Assembly (NCBI GenBank): GCA_029204225.1
Contig: CM055095.1
Coordinates: forward strand, 17,508,934 to 17,572,933
Source: Diphasiastrum complanatum
Lineage: Eukaryota > Streptophyta > Lycopodiopsida > Lycopodiales > Lycopodiaceae
Reading direction: 5' to 3'
DNA length: 64,000 nucleotides
The translations under genes were made by a program, and so were the position numbers. The notes beneath the pieces are model-generated. The model was not told where the DNA came from. It saw only the letters and a list, made by a program, of their open reading frames with translations, and made no database searches. Shown piece after piece: positions 61,601-64,000 of this stretch (positions within the stretch are counted from its first letter, which is position 1; every line of letters begins with the position of its first letter).

Positions 61601-63786
61601 CCAAAATCATTACCTTGTTTTTTGATAATCCTTGTTGCGGAAGTACACTCATTAAAATAAATAAATAAATCCTCCATTTGAATAGCGCACTTGCTAAGTT
61701 GTATAGCTAGTCTAAGAGAATTTTAAAAACTTATGGGTGCAATCAACAGTCTACAAAAGCATTCACCATTATTAGATATACTGTAAGTGTTTCACTGTTC
61801 ACAAAGGGCACAGTATATTTGCAAGCAGCTTGTTGAACTGTACTTACTCTTTCGTAATTCCTGATGAGGGATGTGACACTTTATTTGCAAATTCACCTAA
61901 AATAACACAAACAAGAAAATATGCAAATTATGGTACATCGCACTTGAGCCTTGCATTAGAGCTTAAAAGATAAATCCACAAAAGTAATGTCCAATGTAGA
62001 ATAAACTTACCATCATTTGTGACCAGCAATAAACCTGCTGTTCCAACATCAAGACGACCAACTGTAAAAAGCCGTGGCTGAGCTATTCCTGGGTTTTTTT
62101 TAGTCTGTAAATGTCACTTCCAAGTCCATTAGTCAAATTGGGAAGAAGCTCATTGGATCCTGACCCTAATTTTGTCATAAAGAGTTGAATCCTGACTGAG
62201 AGTACGAGTACAAGTTTTTTTCTTGCTGACTTAAAGTAAGACTACAAGCTCTTTCCCCGGTTTTCATAATCATTGTTTGCTACCCTGTAGAAGTCATATC
62301 GCCAGAAATAATATACCGACCCATGATTTGATGAATCCATCGAAGAGACTTAAGACAGACTTGGATTCATCAACTCCATTCGAGCATATGTACCTGGCAT
62401 CAATCTTTTCAGATTCATCTTAGAAAGACAATAGTTTAAGCCGAGCTGCCAAACATAGAGATGAATGCTTAGCATAGCAGAGCACATCAAAAATATCCCT
62501 CATCACATCCAATATGAAAAAAGATTTCAAAAGGAAAGAGCTCTGCATTAATCTAGTTCACATTGACAAAAGTTTTAAATAGACGTAGACTTAAGGCACC
62601 ATACCCTTTGGGCTTATTAAGAGCAAAGAACAGCTTTGGGGGCAGCTTCTTCGGTAAGGAATGCCCATCAATATAAATAAAATCCCGCAATGGATCGACT
62701 GGAGTCTGATAGCAGAACAGATTTCAGTAAAATGTATCACCAGATTAACTGGAAATGCCAGTTTATTTCTTGACCAATAACGAGACAAACTCCTGGTCTC
62801 GCCAATCGTACTGTAGCTATGTAGTATGTGGAGAAATGATCGAAATACCGACCTGTGGAATTTTGCAAACAGTGCCATTTACAGTGACCCTTCCAGCAAA
62901 AATGACCTCTTCACTGGCACGCCTTGAAGCCACTAATCTAACATAACAAAGACAAATATGATTCTTAACCGTCAAAGACAAGAACGTATGCCAGCAAATG
63001 ACGTAAAAAAGAGGAGTGACGTTCTAACAAGGTCAATGACCACAGACTGGGAGTTGAATCTCTAAGTTCATTCTTCAAGCATAATTCTTCATAAAAGTGT
63101 AGGTGTTGCCGCACATTTTGATTAAAAAAATATCCAGCATGGTATGGACAAGGCAGGATAGACATAGTAATTCCACATGTTCTAAAATAGCAACGAAAGT
63201 AGGTGGTTTCGCATGTTTCGAGAAGAAAGCCCAACACATAGGGACTGGTCAGAATACTCGTAATATCAATAAATATTATAGCATAGCAAAGTTAGATAAT
63301 ACCTCCAGCGGTCGCTAAAACCTTGCCAAGCCTCTCAGGTTCTCTAAACTTTTCGTTATAAAACCGCCTGGCTGCCTTTGAGTATTTCGGAGGACCTGGG
63401 TCCACCTTTTTTGAAGCAGGCACTCTTTTGGCTGGCAAATTTACCGGTATTGATCGAGGTTCTAGCTTATCAGGGGAACCTGAAACCTCTGCAGAAGAGC
63501 GCATCCGAATATTTCCATCTGCATCCCGCTCCAGCAACGGAATAGCCAGTGCTCGCCGCTTAGGCTCTGCCACAGATGTAGCATTTGCATTTCCCGTAGT
63601 TGCCATGCAAATGGCCCTAGAAGAGTTTGTGCTTGATGAAGTGCACAATTCCCCGTTGGTGCGCAGTCTGCACATGAAAAAAAACTCTGCTGGTCTAGGC
63701 AGAGCTGCCATTTTGCAGCAAACATGAAAGCAACGAGGTGCGTCGAGCTGCCTTGAGGAAAGAATAGTCCCTAGAATTGCCGCCAT
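42120..63786 (-). CDS. SVR1: Plastid RsuA/RluB-type pseudouridine synthase (SVR1-like), ten exons
   Basis: Ten exons with matching phases and GT/AG sites: 63786-63303, 62932-62853, 62705-62605, 62393-62321, 62104-62011, 61896-61848, 45660-45507, 45127-45071, 43020-42965 and 42219-42120. They total 1248 bases, or 415 residues. Residues 1-60 are Ser/Arg-rich with few acids, like a chloroplast transit peptide. An S4 RNA-binding domain (LGKVLATAG, then VASRRASEEVIFAGRVTVNG) lies at about 153-188. The catalytic domain runs from FALNKPKGYICS through LFTVGRLDVGTAGLLLVTND (the catalytic Asp is D265) to EGRHHEVRLLVENAGFE and RVRIGSLRLP. The family isomerises uridine to pseudouridine in rRNA; Arabidopsis SVR1 acts in plastid rRNA processing. 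No frame break was found. The last exon is the least conserved and its junction is the least certain. Confidence 0.85.
42477..42656. repeat. Fold-back repeat rich in gaaccgg/ggtttgaacc
   Basis: In intron 9. The sequence has many complementary pieces (gtcgaaccggcctgg, ggtttgaacccgg, ttcaaaccggctcc, gattcaaaccgcggttcg) around an A/T tract, as in a MITE with palindromic arms. Boundaries are not determined. Confidence 0.5.
43583..43635. repeat. (CT)n microsatellite
   Basis: A pure CT tract in intron 8 of the SVR1-like gene. Confidence 0.97.
43640..44600 (+). other. Possible decayed retroelement in intron 8
   Basis: Contains an open stretch 43919-44239 (MTRNRKGNKKSFTPCMDLQ, then a Pro/Ser/Thr-rich region ending SDEFKGFSDFSPVTEKK). 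A Pro/Thr-rich N-terminal frame in an intron, next to a CT tract, suggests a gag-like or chimeric TE ORF, but no domain is recognisable. Confidence 0.25.
46240..48050. other. Unidentified intronic DNA
   Basis: Several frames of 60-130 codons occur, but none contains a recognisable domain, and the two strands overlap. Probably old transposon DNA. Confidence 0.4.
48062..48916. mobile_element. Non-autonomous hAT element with 8-bp target duplication
   Basis: Flanked by GCACTATG at 48054-48061 and 48917-48924, the 8-bp duplication typical of hAT. Termini are tcaaggttgcagtctgcg on the left and gcggatcgcgatccgctgcaacaca on the right, imperfectly inverted around ttgcag. The interior has subterminal palindromes (gcgttccggaacgc; ggatcgcgatcc), a G/C-rich part with inverted ggggggcta-cgcccccc units (48600-48660) and an internal module shared with 25640-25750. 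No transposase is encoded. Confidence 0.8.
48930..57220. other. Long unidentified part of intron 6
   Basis: About 8 kb of mostly AT-rich DNA without a recognised domain, LTR pair or RNA gene. A promoter-like patch near 52580 (ctatataatgaggcgggg) followed by T/C-rich sequence could be an LTR start. From 53.8 to 57.2 kb the sequence is evenly AT-rich with no frame above about 77 codons. Confidence 0.4.
57226..57738 (+). other. Coding-like patch of unknown origin next to the copia insertion
   Basis: Frames such as GPSTSRHTSQLPTSSSV (57226) and RDDSGLPNACSCHWWG (57465) show Ser/Pro-rich and Cys-containing protein-like composition, but they are interrupted. This could be an older transposon ORF into which the copia element inserted. 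Confidence 0.25.
57744..58094 (+). repeat. 5' LTR of the intronic copia element
   Basis: 351 bp, TGTTAGAAATAATAAATG...TTTCCTACA, preceded by TGTGA (57739-57743). It contains a TATA-like atttatatgtaccc segment and a cttcttctt run near its 3' end. Confidence 0.92.
58095..58111 (+). other. Primer-binding site (tRNA-Met)
   Basis: TGGTATCAGAGCCATGG begins at the first base after the 5' LTR and is complementary to the initiator-Met tRNA 3' end, as usual for copia. Confidence 0.92.
58966..60852 (+). pseudogene. Copia gag-protease ORF, truncated and start-defective
   Basis: A long open frame, but no ATG at its beginning. The likely original start (ATGGCTAAAGAAACAGAG in relatives) reads GTGGCTAAAGAAACAGAG near 58936 and lies in another frame, implying a start mutation plus a small frameshift. 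Domains: UBN2-type gag (LDGTNYSFWCFMIKNLL; DAQALSIIALSVK; VYLRNQLTLLKM), zinc knuckle CFYCHKGGHTIKYC (about residues 244-257), protease WFMDSGATNHMSYQ (about 311-324) and NVLYVPSIKKNLLS (about 372-385). From about residue 440 onward the frame continues into non-conserved sequence with repeated LDS(K/Q)-like patches. Integrase and RT are deleted. Confidence 0.88.
61029..61039 (+). other. Polypurine tract
   Basis: tttagggaggg lies immediately before the 3' LTR start TGTTAAAAATAAT, the expected place for plus-strand priming. Confidence 0.8.
61040..61378 (+). repeat. 3' LTR of the intronic copia element
   Basis: 339 bp, very similar to the 5' LTR. Visible differences are a short deletion in the cttctt run, a changed segment (ctaggccgttggaag against tttggaagagtgaag) and scattered single bases. 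It is followed by TGTGA. Confidence 0.92.
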
Positions 63787-63867
63787 AGCTGCTTCTTCGC
63801 TGACGCTGCCCGTTCCGATCCACTGCTCCCTTCCGTCAATTATCGTCTTCTCGTCTCTCCTCCTACT

Positions 63868-63890
63868 CTAACCCTAACCCTAACCCTAAG
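63868..63890 (-). promoter_or_regulatory. Telo-box-like repeat in the SVR1-like 5' region
   Basis: On the plus strand, three to four perfect AACCCT units (ctaaccctaaccctaaccct) lie about 80 bp upstream of the start codon. Telo boxes (AAACCCTAA) are known promoter elements of plant ribosomal and translation genes, so a role in this rRNA-modification gene is plausible. The regulatory role is inference. Confidence 0.5.
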
Positions 63891-64000
63891 ATTGTCTCGT
63901 TGCTTGTTTCTAATGTCCTTGCTTTTATATGAAAACAATTGAATTCTGGCAGCGAGAGGCAGGGCCCGCCTTTGCAATATGTGTTAACCTGCACTTTTAT
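63891..64000. other. Upstream flank of the SVR1-like gene
   Basis: Likely promoter sequence on the minus strand. It is too short to show further features, and no other gene starts before the window ends. Confidence 0.4.

Larger units (their letters stand above)
45661..61847 (-). other. Giant intron 6 of the SVR1-like gene (~16.2 kb)
   Basis: Bounded by the donor after ACGAAAGA/GTAAGT (exon 6 ends at 61848) and the acceptor TTTCTCAG before GTACATTGC (exon 7 begins at 45660). The split codon GA|G gives Glu, so the protein reads ITKE-YIATVDG without interruption. The intron holds the hAT element at 48062-48916, the copia element at 57744-61378 and long unidentified AT-rich DNA. Confidence 0.85.

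Overview
This is a window of plant nuclear DNA, dense in transposons, with two host genes that look functional. The sequence suggests a flowering plant or another seed plant with a large genome. The evidence is long introns with canonical GT/AG sites, Ty1/copia elements primed by the initiator-Met tRNA, Helitrons with PIF1-type helicases, hAT elements, long CT/AT microsatellites, and a nuclear gene for a plastid pseudouridine synthase. I cannot name the species.

Layout. 1-1.06 kb: copia reverse transcriptase/RNase H remnant (minus strand). 1.6-2.3 kb: LINE reverse transcriptase remnant (minus), joined in frame to a decayed Helitron Rep/helicase at 2.3-5.3 kb (minus). 5.7-9.7 kb: a nearly complete but mutated copia gag-pol (plus). 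10.4-11.45 kb: an intact single-exon DUF4408/DUF761-type membrane protein gene (minus). 13.75-13.95 kb: tandem tRNA-derived SINE heads. 13.9-16.7 kb: a truncated copia element (minus). 17.3-25.5 kb: probable Helitrons, one enclosing a cytochrome P450 pseudogene that retains introns. 25.55-29.2 kb: hAT transposase remnants, broken up by other repeats. 29.6-36.6 kb: a second, larger Helitron Rep-helicase relic (plus) with satellite-rich 3' DNA. 36.6-40.4 kb: further Helitron copies, holding a solo copia LTR and a NOP2-like gene fragment that retains an intron.

42.1-63.8 kb is one minus-strand gene. I could assemble ten exons with consistent phases into a 415-residue, plastid-targeted RsuA/RluB-type pseudouridine synthase (SVR1-like). 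Its sixth intron is about 16.2 kb. It contains a small non-autonomous hAT element with an 8-bp target duplication, a non-autonomous copia element with intact LTRs and a 5-bp duplication, and long unidentified DNA.

The most interesting structures are the Helitron ends. Five share a short hairpin followed by CTAG, and several are directly abutted by a shared putative 5' sequence. This gives a head-to-tail series of elements that carry pieces of host genes and may have been mobilised by the Rep-helicase relic between them. No transposon protein in the window is uninterrupted.
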